A stretch of 64,000 nt of DNA from PFJX01 sp964466195 (GCA_964466195.1 CAYXMQ010000007.1:96436-160435); one strand, 5' to 3'. Positions 43,494-52,119 are shown, numbered from the stretch's first letter. The notes: generated from the letters alone by a model not told the origin. Program-made: numbers and translations.

Positions 43494-43599
43494 TAGTCCA
43501 TGCCAACGCGGGGTTCTTGTTACCGCGGCGCACCCCGTCTGTCGCCGCCGCTTGCCGGATCGGCTACGCTGAAAACTGGCAACGACGAAAGTGGAATGC

Positions 43600-44211
43600 A
43601 TGACCCTCCCTTGCACGCTGGTTTCCTGGCACACCGTCCACACGCTCAGTCGTGCGCTGGCTCACGCCGTTGCCGCCGCCGGATTTCGGCCCGATATCGT
43701 GGTGGCCATCGGCCGCGGCGGTTATGTGCCGGCGCGACTGGTGTGCGATTTCCTGCACCTCGAACAACTGACCGGCATCAAGGTTGAACACTACTTCGCC
43801 ACGCGCAAACAGGCTGAGGTGAAGATTCGCTATCCGCTCAATGCTGACGTCGGCGGCCTGGATGTGCTCATCGTCGATGACGTCAACGACAGCGGCGATA
43901 CGCTGGATGCCGTGCTGCGCTATCTGGAAGGTTTTTCGCCGCGCCGGGTCAGGACCGCGGTCCTGCATGAGAAGGCCGGCACGAAATGTTCAGCGGATTT
44001 TGTCGCCAAGCGGGTCGGGCAATGGCGCTGGCTGGTTTATCCCTGGGCGTACATCGAGGACGTCACTTCTTTTGTTCAGGCGCTGCAGCCGCCGCCGCAA
44101 TCGGCGGAAGAGGCGCAGCGAAGATTGCGCGCCGATCACGGCATCCGGGTGACCCGCCAGACCCTGCAGGATGTGCTGGATTTCATGTCGATACGGCGTC
44201 CTGCGCCGTGA
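43600..44211 (+). CDS. phosphoribosyltransferase
   Basis: Type I phosphoribosyltransferase-fold protein, 203 aa. The PRPP-binding motif VLIVDDVNDSGDTLD is near residues 87-101, and an earlier IVVAIGRGGYVPARLV loop matches the purine/xanthine type. It could salvage a base or act in regulation. ATG 43600 is used; a GTG at 43591 is possible. A PRTase-domain gene next to a nicotinate phosphoribosyltransferase also occurs in the mycobacterial DosR regulon. Confidence 0.85.
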   Translation: MTLPCTLVSWHTVHTLSRALAHAVAAAGFRPDIVVAIGRGGYVPARLVCDFLHLEQLTGIKVEHYFATRKQAEVKIRYPLNADVGGLDVLIVDDVNDSGDTLDAVLRYLEGFSPRRVRTAVLHEKAGTKCSADFVAKRVGQWRWLVYPWAYIEDVTSFVQALQPPPQSAEEAQRRLRADHGIRVTRQTLQDVLDFMSIRRPAP

Positions 44212-44242
44212 CGCGACCGGCCGGGTAACCAGGACGAACACC

Positions 44243-45589
44243 TCAGGCTGCTGGCACACGTTGGTCCACCGCGTCAGCCAGCCGTTGCAACGCCGCGCTC
44301 ACCGCCACCGGGTAGGCCGGCGCTTGCGTGCAGCCGCGCAAAGTTTCGGGCAGGCGGGCAAGTTCGGCCAAAGCCTGCGTGCGCAGGCTGGCCAGCGACG
44401 GCGCGGCGCTCAGACGGCGGCCGTTCTGCATGACCGGCTCCAGCAGCGGCTGGCCCGGCTGCGGATCGTCTATCGTCGTCAGCACATCGCCCAGCATGCG
44501 GCCGGCCTCGCCGAAGCGGCGATAGACCTGTTTGCGGCCGGGCCAGGTGGCCTTGCCTTCCGAACGCTTGCGGCGTGCAAGGCCGGCGTATTCCTGAAGT
44601 TTGTAGGCGCAATCGAGATAAGGCCGATCGGCCGACGTATTCATCCGGGTGCCGACGCCGAAACCGTCGATCGGCGCGCCGGACGCGATGATCTCGGCCA
44701 GACGGTATTCGTCGAGGTTGCCGCTGGCGAAGATATTGATCTCGGGCAGGCCGCCGTCATCCAGGATGCGCCTCACTTGGCGCGCATGTTCGCAAAGGTC
44801 GCCGCTGTCCAGCCGCACCGCCCGGATGGCGATACCTTCGCCCGCCAGGCGCCGCGCCAGCGGGATCAACTTGCGCGCGGCCGCTTCGGTGTCGTAGGTG
44901 TCGATCAGCAAGGTCGTAGCCTGCGGATGCGAATGGGCGAAATGATCGAATGCGGCAATTTCACTGTCGTGCGCCTGGATGAAGGAATGGGCCATGGTGC
45001 CAAATATCGGCACGCCCCAGCGGACGCCGGCCAGCACCGTCGAACTGCCGTCGAACCCCGCCAGATAGCTGGCGCGCGCCGACAGCAGGCCGGCTTCGGC
45101 GCCGTGGGCGCGGCGCAGGCCGAAGTCAACCAGCAATTTGTCGGGCGCGGCCAGCCGCACGCGCGCTGCCTTGGACGCTACCAGGGTCTGAAACTGCAAC
45201 AGATTGATCAGGCGGGTCTCCACCAACTGAGCCTGCGGCAGCGGCGCCACCACGCGCAGGATCGGTTCGTCCGGGAAGAAGATCGTGCCCTCCGGCATCG
45301 CCTGCACGTCGCCGTTGAAACGAAAATCACGCAGCGTGTCGATGAAGCGGGCGTGGAAGCGGCCGCTGGCGGCCAGCCAGTCAAGCTCATCGGGTGCGAA
45401 ATGCAGGCCTTCCAGATACTCCAGCGCCTGTTCCAATCCGGCCGCGACGAAGAAATTGCGCTCCGGAGGCAGCTTGCGCACGAAAAACTCGAACACCGCC
45501 GTGTCCGCCATGCCCTGGTCGAAATAGGCCTGCAGCATGGTGAGCTGATAGAGATCGGTCAGCAGGACGCTGTCTTGCCGCGGCATCAT
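44243..45589 (-). CDS. pncB: nicotinate phosphoribosyltransferase
   Basis: NAD-salvage enzyme converting nicotinate and PRPP to nicotinate mononucleotide, 448 aa. The N-terminus LLTDLYQLTMLQAYFDQGMA and the segments DFGLRRAHGAEAG, FGTMAHSFIQAHDSE and AVRLDSGDL are characteristic; GFGVGTRMNTSADRPYLDCA is the phosphate site region. The ATG overlaps the nicotinamidase stop by 4 bp, so nicotinamide to nicotinate to NaMN is one translational unit. Confidence 0.95.
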   Translation of the reverse strand: MMPRQDSVLLTDLYQLTMLQAYFDQGMADTAVFEFFVRKLPPERNFFVAAGLEQALEYLEGLHFAPDELDWLAASGRFHARFIDTLRDFRFNGDVQAMPEGTIFFPDEPILRVVAPLPQAQLVETRLINLLQFQTLVASKAARVRLAAPDKLLVDFGLRRAHGAEAGLLSARASYLAGFDGSSTVLAGVRWGVPIFGTMAHSFIQAHDSEIAAFDHFAHSHPQATTLLIDTYDTEAAARKLIPLARRLAGEGIAIRAVRLDSGDLCEHARQVRRILDDGGLPEINIFASGNLDEYRLAEIIASGAPIDGFGVGTRMNTSADRPYLDCAYKLQEYAGLARRKRSEGKATWPGRKQVYRRFGEAGRMLGDVLTTIDDPQPGQPLLEPVMQNGRRLSAAPSLASLRTQALAELARLPETLRGCTQAPAYPVAVSAALQRLADAVDQRVPAA

Positions 45590-46182
45590 GCGAGATCTCC
45601 GCTGGCAACAAGTTGCGCGCCCAGCGCGACCATCTCGGCAATGGCCTTGTCGCCGTCGTCCGGATCCACGTTGACGGCACGGATGGCATCGACCAGCAGA
45701 TATACCTGGTAACCCAGCTTGAGGCCGTCCCGCACCGTATTGAGCACACAGTAGTCCGTTGCCAGGCCGCCCACGAACACGCGTGTCACGCCCAACGCCC
45801 TGAGCTGCATGTCCAGATCAGTGCCTTCGAAATCCGAATAATTCTCCCGCGCCGGGTTCGTCGCCTTGGAAATCATCCTGGCGCTGACGGGCACTTCCAG
45901 GGTCGGCGAGAACGCCGCACCCGGCGTGCCTTGTACACAATGCGCCGGCCAAGGCCCGCCCTGGGATCGAAAAGAACAATGGTTGGCGGGATGCCAGTCG
46001 CGTGTGGCGAAGACGGGCAGGCCGCGAGCCTGAAAGATCGCCATGCAACGGTTGAGCGGGGCGATAACCTGGTCGCCCTCCGCTATGGCAAGCATGCCGC
46101 CTGGCAGGAAATCGTTCTGCACGTCGATGACGATCAGGGAATCGCCGCATTGCGGCGTAATAGTTTGCAGATCATCCGGCAT
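45586..46182 (-). CDS. pncA: nicotinamidase (isochorismatase-fold)
   Basis: Hydrolyses nicotinamide to nicotinate, 198 aa. Catalytic Asp lies in IVIDVQNDFLPGG, metal ligands in RDWHPANHCSF, Lys in ISKATNP and the nucleophile Cys in GGLATDYCVLNT, the PncA pattern. ATG 46182 has GGAGG just upstream and overlaps the end of the LonB-like gene by 11 bp; longer open starts lack a ribosome site. It works directly with the downstream pncB. Confidence 0.93.
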   Translation of the reverse strand: MPDDLQTITPQCGDSLIVIDVQNDFLPGGMLAIAEGDQVIAPLNRCMAIFQARGLPVFATRDWHPANHCSFRSQGGPWPAHCVQGTPGAAFSPTLEVPVSARMISKATNPARENYSDFEGTDLDMQLRALGVTRVFVGGLATDYCVLNTVRDGLKLGYQVYLLVDAIRAVNVDPDDGDKAIAEMVALGAQLVASGDLA

Positions 46183-48643
46183 GGTTTCCTCCCTCCCTAT
46201 TTCCGCCTTCTTTGCCATTGCCATTCGTTTGACTCTCTCCGGCCTGTTGCCGACCGGCCGCAGTGAATGCCTGGCGCAGCGCGGAGAGTTCGGCCAGTTG
46301 CGCGGCCACCATGAAGTTGACCGTGCCGGCGGGCACCATGCCTTCGGCATTCGCCTCGCCGGCCGGCACGCCGGTGAGCAGTTCGATGGCCTCGTCGACG
46401 GTGTTCACTGCATAGATGGCGAATTTCCCCGCTGCGCAGGCGTCCACCACGTCCTGCCGCAGCATCAGGTGTCTGACGTTGGCGGCGGGGATCAACACGC
46501 CCTGCTCGCCGGTGAGGCCGCGCGCCTGGCAGAGATCGAAAAAACCTTCGATCTTTTCATTGACCGCGCCGATGGCCTGCACATCGCCGAACTGGTTGAC
46601 CGAGCCGGTGATGGCCAGGCCTTGCTTGATCGGCAGGCTGGCCAGGTCGGACAGCAGCGCGCACAACTCGGCCAGCGAGGCGCTGTCGCCTTCCACCGGG
46701 CCGTACGACTGCTCGAATACCAGGCTGGCCGACAGCGACAGGGGCACGTTGCGGGCATAGCGCGCGCCCAGGAAGGAAGCGAGGATCATGACGCCCTTGG
46801 AGTGGATCGCCCCGCCCAGCTCGGCTTCGCGCTCGATGTCGATCACGTCGCCATCGCCGACCCGCGCGGTGGCGGTGATGCGCACCGGGTGCGCGAACAT
46901 GAAATCGTCCAGGGCGATGACCGCCAGGCCGTTGACCTGGGCGATGCGGCCGTCGCTGAACGAAATCAGCCGGGTGCCGCGCAGAATCTCTTCCTGGAAG
47001 CGGCCGCGTATCCGGTCGACGCGGCGTATCTGCGCCGCCAGCGCGGTTTCGATGTCTTCCCGCAACACCGTTTGCCGCCCTGCGCTGGCCGCCCAGTGTT
47101 CCGCTTCCTGCAGCAGATCGACCACTTGCCGACGGCTCGCAGTCAGCCGATCCGACGCACCGGACAGGCGTGCGCTGTGCTCCACCACGCGCGCCACGGC
47201 GGCGCGGTCGAACGGCAGCAGGTTCGCGGCGCGCGCCAGCGTGGCGATGAATTCGGCATACAGCCGCGTGCCGTCAGTGTCGCGCACCAGGTCGTTTTCG
47301 AAATCGGCGGCGATCTTGAACAGTTCGGCGAAGTCCGGGTCCAGCGCTTTCAGAATGTAATAGATGCGCCGTTCGCCGATCAGCACGACCTTCACATGCA
47401 GCGGCATCGGCTCCGGTTCCAGCGACATCGTGCTGACCAGGCCATAGGCCTGGCCGAGCGACTCGATAAGCACCTGACCGGAACGCAGCGCGCGTTTCAG
47501 CCCTTCCCAGGCATACGGCTGCATCAAGACCTTGAGCGCATCCAGCACCAGGTAGCCGCCGTTGGCGCGATGCAGCGCACCGGGTTTGACCAGCGTGAAA
47601 TTGGTCACCAGTGTGCCCAGTTGCGCGATATGGTCGACGCGGCCGACCAGATTGGGGTAGATCGGGTTGTCCTCGTACACCACCGGTGCGGCCGGAGTGT
47701 TGGCGTTATCCACCAGCAGGTTGACCTGATAGCGGTTCAGCGAAAGATTGCCGGTAATGACGATGTTCGACAGGTCGCCCTCGCTCTTCGGCTGCTCTTT
47801 CAATTGTTCGCCGACCTCGATGACATCACGCTGGATTTCATCGAAAAAGGCCAGCACCGCGCTCAAATCGCTGTAGCGCGACTTCAACTCCTCGATCAGA
47901 TGGCCCACCGCCAGATTCAGAATCTCGCGGCTGGCCTGCTTGATCTGCACCTGCAGTTCGCGCCGCCAACGCGGCAGTTGCAGCATCAACTGGCGCAGGC
48001 GCTCGCCGAAGGACTCGATCAGTTTGCCGATGCGTTCCTTCTCCTCGGCCGGCAGTTTCTCGAACTCGTCCGGCGCCATGGCTTCCTCGCCTTTCATCGG
48101 GGCGAAGGCGAAACCATGCGGCGTGCGCAACAGCGCCACGCCTTGCTCCATAGAGGCTTGACCGAGCTCGCGCAGCGCGTTTTCTTCTTTTTCCTTGAAC
48201 GCCGCACTGATCGCCTCGATGCGTGCGCGGTACTCGTCGCTTTCGAAGGCCGCCGCGATGGCTTTCGACAACTCGCTGACGAATTGCTGCATATCGCGTT
48301 TCAAGCTGCCGCCGCGCCCCGCCGGTACGCGCAGCAGGCGCGGCCTGTTGGCCTCGGCGAAATTGTTGACGTAGCACCAGTCGCTCGGCTTATCCCCCGT
48401 CGTCGCCTTGGTTTCCAGCAAGCGCCGCACCACCGAATGCCGCCCGCTGCCGGGTTCGCCCAGCACGAACAGGTTGTAGCCCGGCCGCTGGATGTCGATG
48501 CCGAACTGCACGGCATCGACAGCGCGCGCCTGACCGACGATCTCGGTCGCGGCCGGCAGTTCGGCGGTGGTCTGGAATGGAAACTGGGAGGGATCGCAGC
48601 GCTGATAGAGCAGGTGCGGGTCCAAGGCTTTTGGGCGGGTCAT
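46172..48643 (-). CDS. LonB-like ATP-dependent protease (AAA_32 + Lon C-terminal domain)
   Basis: Cytoplasmic protease of 823 aa. An N-terminal AAA domain is interrupted by a long coiled-coil insert (about residues 130-280), with the Lon proteolytic domain at the C-terminus. The Ser-Lys dyad is present (YGPVEGDSASLAE and GAVNEKIEGFF). The Walker A loop reads GEPGSGRHS: the usual Lys is Arg, so ATP use may be altered. Walker B-like GGYLVLDALKVL is recognisable. ATG 48643 follows AAAGGAAGG; the tandem ATGs at 48706/48703 lack one. It heads the pncA-pncB unit. Confidence 0.9.
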   Translation of the reverse strand: MTRPKALDPHLLYQRCDPSQFPFQTTAELPAATEIVGQARAVDAVQFGIDIQRPGYNLFVLGEPGSGRHSVVRRLLETKATTGDKPSDWCYVNNFAEANRPRLLRVPAGRGGSLKRDMQQFVSELSKAIAAAFESDEYRARIEAISAAFKEKEENALRELGQASMEQGVALLRTPHGFAFAPMKGEEAMAPDEFEKLPAEEKERIGKLIESFGERLRQLMLQLPRWRRELQVQIKQASREILNLAVGHLIEELKSRYSDLSAVLAFFDEIQRDVIEVGEQLKEQPKSEGDLSNIVITGNLSLNRYQVNLLVDNANTPAAPVVYEDNPIYPNLVGRVDHIAQLGTLVTNFTLVKPGALHRANGGYLVLDALKVLMQPYAWEGLKRALRSGQVLIESLGQAYGLVSTMSLEPEPMPLHVKVVLIGERRIYYILKALDPDFAELFKIAADFENDLVRDTDGTRLYAEFIATLARAANLLPFDRAAVARVVEHSARLSGASDRLTASRRQVVDLLQEAEHWAASAGRQTVLREDIETALAAQIRRVDRIRGRFQEEILRGTRLISFSDGRIAQVNGLAVIALDDFMFAHPVRITATARVGDGDVIDIEREAELGGAIHSKGVMILASFLGARYARNVPLSLSASLVFEQSYGPVEGDSASLAELCALLSDLASLPIKQGLAITGSVNQFGDVQAIGAVNEKIEGFFDLCQARGLTGEQGVLIPAANVRHLMLRQDVVDACAAGKFAIYAVNTVDEAIELLTGVPAGEANAEGMVPAGTVNFMVAAQLAELSALRQAFTAAGRQQAGESQTNGNGKEGGNREGGNHAG

Positions 48644-48787
48644 CGGCCTTCCTTTAGTTTCGTCTTGGGCGGAAATGGACAAAAAAGTCTTAATCGCTTT
48701 CATCATAGTGGCAACAATTCATTTCCTCGTGCTTGCCGTGCGGCGCGCCCGACTATGATGAATTAGCAACTCGACGAGGAGGCAGAC

Positions 48788-48958
48788 ATGATCAGAAACC
48801 CGAAAACGCGCCGCGTCGTGTCCGTGTTATTGCTGGCGGCGGGTGGGCTGTTCATCTTGCTGACGCCGGCGGATTTCTGGGTCGGCGCGGTATTGCTGGG
48901 TTTGGGTGTAGCGCTGGAAATCATCGGCACGCGCATGCAGCGGCACACACCGCGTTAG
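48788..48958 (+). CDS. small two-helix membrane protein (56 aa)
   Basis: A short gene with a strong ribosome site (GAGGAGGCAGAC before ATG). The protein begins MIRNPKTRRVVSVLLLAAGG, continues through a second hydrophobic segment (FWVGAVLLGLGVALEIIGTR) and ends RMQRHTPR. It is predicted as a hairpin of two membrane helices with a basic cytoplasmic N-terminus. It is divergent from the LonB-like gene. Function is unknown. Confidence 0.68.
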   Translation: MIRNPKTRRVVSVLLLAAGGLFILLTPADFWVGAVLLGLGVALEIIGTRMQRHTPR

Positions 48959-49105
48959 CGTTGGCATGCATTGCGTTGACACCGCGGCCAGCCGCGAACG
49001 CCATGGCGAATCGTCACGTCAATGTGCAAACCGATTAGCATCAGCGCATGCCTTTGCCTGCGCCGCGCTGATCGGGCATGGCGCCAACCGAGCGATGATC
49101 GAAAC

Positions 49106-50380
49106 ATGAAAAAAACCGATTCCCCCGTCCTCACGCATAAGCCCAGGCTCGCCAAGATGAGCAAGGCCGAGTTGGTCGCGCGTATCGAGTCCTTGCCGTG
49201 CGGGCAGGTGCATGTCGATGAATTTTGCCCGGTGGAGCGCATGCGGCACGAATTGGGCGTGCAGCAGATCGAGCTGGAGGTGCAGAACCAGGAATTGCGC
49301 GAATCGCGCCAGCAGATCGAGAACGCGCGAGATCGCTATTCCCATTTGTACGACTTCGCCCCGGTCGGCTATGTGACGCTGGATTTACAGGGCGCGATCC
49401 GGCAGATCAATCTCACCGGCGCGGCGATGTTGGGCAGCGAACGCAACAAGTTGGTCGGCAAGCCGCTGGCGCTGTGGTTGCATGAAAACTGTCTGGCTGC
49501 CTTCGCCCAGCATTTAAACCGGGTGTTTCAATCGAGCGAACGCATCGTCGACGAAATGACATTGCGTGGCGATGACGGCGCCCTGCGCCATATCAGCATG
49601 CTCAGCATGGCCATCAGCCAAGGCCCTCAGGCTGCACCAACATGCCGCACGGCGCTGGTGGATATCTCATCGCTGAAAGCAAAGGAAGAAGAACTGACCC
49701 ATTCGCGCCAGCAGTTGCGCGATTTGGCGGCGCATCTGGATCGCATCAGAGAGAACGAGCGCCGACATTTGGCGCGAGAAGTTCATGACGAACTGGGGCA
49801 GAAGCTCACGGCCATGCGCTTCGAGGTGGCCATGCTGGGGACGAGCAGGGAACCCTCGCAGCTGTCGCAGGTGGCGGCGGCGCTCACGCGGCAGATCGAT
49901 GAAACCATCGAGGCGGTGCGCAGCATCGCTTCGGACTTGCGGCCCGCGGTGCTGGATCTGGGCCTGGCCGCGGCGATTGAGTGGCAAGTCAAGGATTTCT
50001 GCCGCCGCACCGGCATGGCCTATGGACTGAAGTTGAACGGCGAGGAAATCGATCTCGATAACGAGCGCGCCACGGCCGTTTTCCGCATCGTCCAGGAATC
50101 GCTCACGAATACGCTCCGCCATGCCCAGGCCAGTAAAGTCGAGGTCAGCATGCGCAAGGTCGGCGACCGCTTGCTGCTGCAGGTGGCGGACAATGGCGTC
50201 GGGCTGTCCGCGGCCGCACTGGAAAAATCCCGCACGTTCGGTATTGCCGGCATGCGGGAACGCGTGCTGTTGCTCGATGGCGCGATCGAGATCAGCGGTC
50301 ATCCGGGGCATGGCACTACCCTGAAAGTATCCATCCCGCTGCATGGAGGCAATGATGCCGATCCGCATACTGATCGTTGA
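49106..50380 (+). CDS. PAS-domain sensor histidine kinase (NarX/DegS class)
   Basis: Soluble sensor kinase, 424 aa. An N-terminal coiled coil (HELGVQQIELEVQNQELRES) leads into a PAS domain (about residues 85-200), a HisKA_3 dimerisation domain with phospho-accepting His227 (AREVHDELGQKL) and an HATPase domain (VQESLTNTLRHAQASKVEVS, ADNGVGL, GIAGMRERV). No membrane segments, so it senses a cytoplasmic signal such as redox or a diffusible ligand. Its stop overlaps the response regulator start by 26 bp, fixing the pair. Confidence 0.93.
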   Translation: MKKTDSPVLTHKPRLAKMSKAELVARIESLPCGQVHVDEFCPVERMRHELGVQQIELEVQNQELRESRQQIENARDRYSHLYDFAPVGYVTLDLQGAIRQINLTGAAMLGSERNKLVGKPLALWLHENCLAAFAQHLNRVFQSSERIVDEMTLRGDDGALRHISMLSMAISQGPQAAPTCRTALVDISSLKAKEEELTHSRQQLRDLAAHLDRIRENERRHLAREVHDELGQKLTAMRFEVAMLGTSREPSQLSQVAAALTRQIDETIEAVRSIASDLRPAVLDLGLAAAIEWQVKDFCRRTGMAYGLKLNGEEIDLDNERATAVFRIVQESLTNTLRHAQASKVEVSMRKVGDRLLLQVADNGVGLSAAALEKSRTFGIAGMRERVLLLDGAIEISGHPGHGTTLKVSIPLHGGNDADPHTDR

Positions 50381-50993
50381 TGACCATGCCATCGTGCGCG
50401 AAGGTTTGCGCCGGATACTGGACGCCAGTAGCGACATGGTCGTGGTGGGCGAGGCGGCGGATGGCATCGAGGCGCTGCACATGATAGAAGGCGCCTGCCA
50501 ACCCGACGTGGTGCTGGTGGACATTTCGATGCCGGGCATGAGCGGCATCGATCTGATCAGCCGGATTCGCGCCGAGCATGCCCGGTTGCCGGTGCTGGTG
50601 CTGTCCATGCACAAGGAAGAGCAGTTTGCAGTGCGCGCGCTGAAGATGGGTGCGGCGGGTTATCTCACCAAGGATTGCGCCCCCGAACACTTGTCGCAAG
50701 CGATACACAGGGTCGTGGCCGGCGGCAAATACATCACGCCCGCAGTGGCGGATGCCTTGGCCAACGCGGTCATCCCCTCGGCCATGGAAACCCCGCACAA
50801 GCTGCTCTCGAACCGGGAATTCCAGGTTTTCCGGATGCTGGCGTCGGGCAGCTCCATCAATGACATTGCACACCAGCTTTGCCTCAGCGCCAACACGGTC
50901 AGCACGCACAAGCGCCGTCTGATGAACAAGCTCGGTCTTGAAAACAATGCCAGTCTGGTGCGCTACGCCGTCAAGCACCAGCTGATCCAGTAG
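50355..50993 (+). CDS. NarL/FixJ-family response regulator
   Basis: Two-component DNA-binding regulator, 212 aa. The receiver domain has acidic residues D9/D10 and phospho-acceptor D56 (VVLVDISMPG). The C-terminal LuxR-type HTH is at about residues 147-207 (LSNREFQVFRMLASGSSIND, then LCLSANTVSTHKRRLMNKLG). ATG 50355 has GGAGG 5 nt upstream; ATG 50343 and 50352 are poorly placed. It is cognate to the kinase it overlaps. It is the best local candidate to bind the repeated 41-bp operator, one copy of which lies just downstream. Confidence 0.94.
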   Translation: MPIRILIVDDHAIVREGLRRILDASSDMVVVGEAADGIEALHMIEGACQPDVVLVDISMPGMSGIDLISRIRAEHARLPVLVLSMHKEEQFAVRALKMGAAGYLTKDCAPEHLSQAIHRVVAGGKYITPAVADALANAVIPSAMETPHKLLSNREFQVFRMLASGSSINDIAHQLCLSANTVSTHKRRLMNKLGLENNASLVRYAVKHQLIQ

Positions 50994-51023
50994 GCAATCC
51001 AGCAGGCCAGGGCCTAAGTCGAT

Positions 51024-51044
51024 AACCCTGTGCAATACAGGGTT
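51024..51044 (+). terminator. hairpin after the response regulator gene
   Basis: AACCCTGT / ACAGGGTT form a perfect 8-bp stem around GCAAT, ending in TTT, 31 bp after the regulator stop and just before the shared operator. It is probably a terminator separating the two-component genes from the small-protein operon. Confidence 0.6.
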
Positions 51045-51048
51045 TGAC

Positions 51049-51089
51049 TGTAGTGAAATCCTGACATCCGAACCAAGTTTTCACGACTG
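51049..51089 (+). promoter_or_regulatory. shared stress-island operator, copy in front of the 88-aa protein operon
   Basis: TGTAGTGAAATCCTGACA, 4 bases, then AACCAAGTTTTCACGACTG. The second half read on the other strand (GTCGTGAAAACTTGG) matches the first (GTAGTGAAATCCTGA) at 11 of 15 positions, giving two inverted sites. It begins 141 bp before the start at 51190. Conservation with the copy at 42363 continues downstream into a probable core promoter (TACATTAGTAC here, TACTTTTGTAC there). Confidence 0.68.
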
Positions 51090-51189
51090 TTACTGGCTGC
51101 GTGTCCACCCTACATTAGTACTAGAACATTGAAGCAGCGGCAGGTAGGGAGGTTCTACCTTTGCGTGCAAAAGCAGGAGGAGATAATAA

Positions 51190-51456
51190 ATGAAAGATGT
51201 ATTGCAGCGGTTGTCACATCAGGCTGCGCCTGCAGGAAAGGTTATACCCAGCGGGCACGAGGAGCATGCCCGCGTGTTGAGCGAGTTTTTGGCATGGCTG
51301 GAAAAGACCCAGGGCTTGACGCTGTGCCTGGCATTCAAGCCGCAATACGACTGGTATATGCCGGCGTTGGCCAACAAGCGGAGGCTGGCAAGCGAATTCA
51401 TCGGCGCGACGAAGGCCGTGCCGCGGGAGACGTTCGGTTCGGAGGCCAAGCCATGA
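51190..51456 (+). CDS. small protein of a new family (WLEK-DWYMP type), copy 2
   Basis: An 88-aa paralogue of the protein at 42506: VLSEFLAWLEKTQGLTLCLA followed by PQYDWYMPALANKRRLA, with different ends. Strong ribosome site AGGAGGAG 7 nt before the ATG. No known domain is recognised; the conserved Trp, Tyr, Cys and Pro residues suggest a small folded or ligand-binding unit. It starts an operon with two more small proteins and an Hsp20, directly after the two-component genes, so it is probably a stress effector. Confidence 0.75.
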   Translation: MKDVLQRLSHQAAPAGKVIPSGHEEHARVLSEFLAWLEKTQGLTLCLAFKPQYDWYMPALANKRRLASEFIGATKAVPRETFGSEAKP

Positions 51457-51710
51457 CGCAGAAGAGTCCCGAGTCGGAGAGCAGGATAGGCGTCAGTCAT
51501 GTCGATGGTGACGGCAATCTGGTGCTGCAGGTTGCGTTGGGGACTGAGAGCAGCCTCCACCAGCTCTCGCTGGCACAGGCCAGGGCGCTTTCGCTGGAAA
51601 TCATCAAGCAGGTCTACCGCTCCGAACAGAGGCAGGGTTTGCATGCCAAATCGCTCGGCGGACAGGCGCTTTCGTTCGACTTCCTGCAACGCAATCACTC
51701 GGCGAAATAA
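51453..51710 (+). CDS. small conserved-looking protein of unknown function (85 aa)
   Basis: Its ATG overlaps the stop of the preceding small-protein gene (ATGA), implying coupled translation. The sequence (SRIGVSHVDGDGNLVLQVAL, then LSLAQARALSLEIIKQVYRS) suggests a short beta-sheet followed by a long amphipathic helix. No family, signal peptide or metal motif is recognised. Context says stress operon. Confidence 0.65.
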   Translation: MTQKSPESESRIGVSHVDGDGNLVLQVALGTESSLHQLSLAQARALSLEIIKQVYRSEQRQGLHAKSLGGQALSFDFLQRNHSAK

Positions 51711-51735
51711 CGCATGCGATGAAGGAGGACAGGCC

Positions 51736-52029
51736 ATGAAACACGGCGCTACCCGTTCAACCAAAACCGAATCCGGCTCGGCTGCCGGACCGACGCACAT
51801 CGCGGCCAAGACCAAGCCTTTGGCGGCCGCGCTCGCCGATGCCAGCAAGCCCGCCATCGCTGAACATGCAGCGGCGGCGTTGAAACCCGAGCCGAGTGCA
51901 GAGGAAGTCAGGCAGTGGATTGCAACCGCAGCCTATTACCACGCCCAGAAACGCAATTTCGAAGCGGGCGACGCGCTGCAGGATTGGCTCAAGGCAGAAC
52001 AGGAAATCAGCTGCCTGCTGGCTGCCTGA
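51736..52029 (+). CDS. DUF2934-like small protein
   Basis: A 97-aa protein with a low-complexity Ala/Lys/Thr N-terminal half. The C-terminal motif IATAAYYHAQKRNFEAGDAL and QDWLKAEQEI matches the DUF2934 pattern (AYxxYxxRGxxxGxxxxDWLxAE). The function of DUF2934 is unknown, but it often accompanies stress genes. AAGGAGG is 7 nt before ATG 51736. It lies between the small-protein pair and hsp20. Confidence 0.75.
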   Translation: MKHGATRSTKTESGSAAGPTHIAAKTKPLAAALADASKPAIAEHAAAALKPEPSAEEVRQWIATAAYYHAQKRNFEAGDALQDWLKAEQEISCLLAA

Positions 52030-52119
52030 GCATCCGGCGAGCAAGACGTAGATTCCATCGCCAATCCTGTACGCAGATACTGCGCCTGCGGTTTATTGAC
52101 AACGTGAAAGGAGACCACC

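Noticed and set aside
46043..48766. A 907-codon plus-strand frame over the LonB-like gene
   Set aside because: The minus strand encodes a recognisable protease with proteolytic dyad and good start; the opposite frame has shadow composition.
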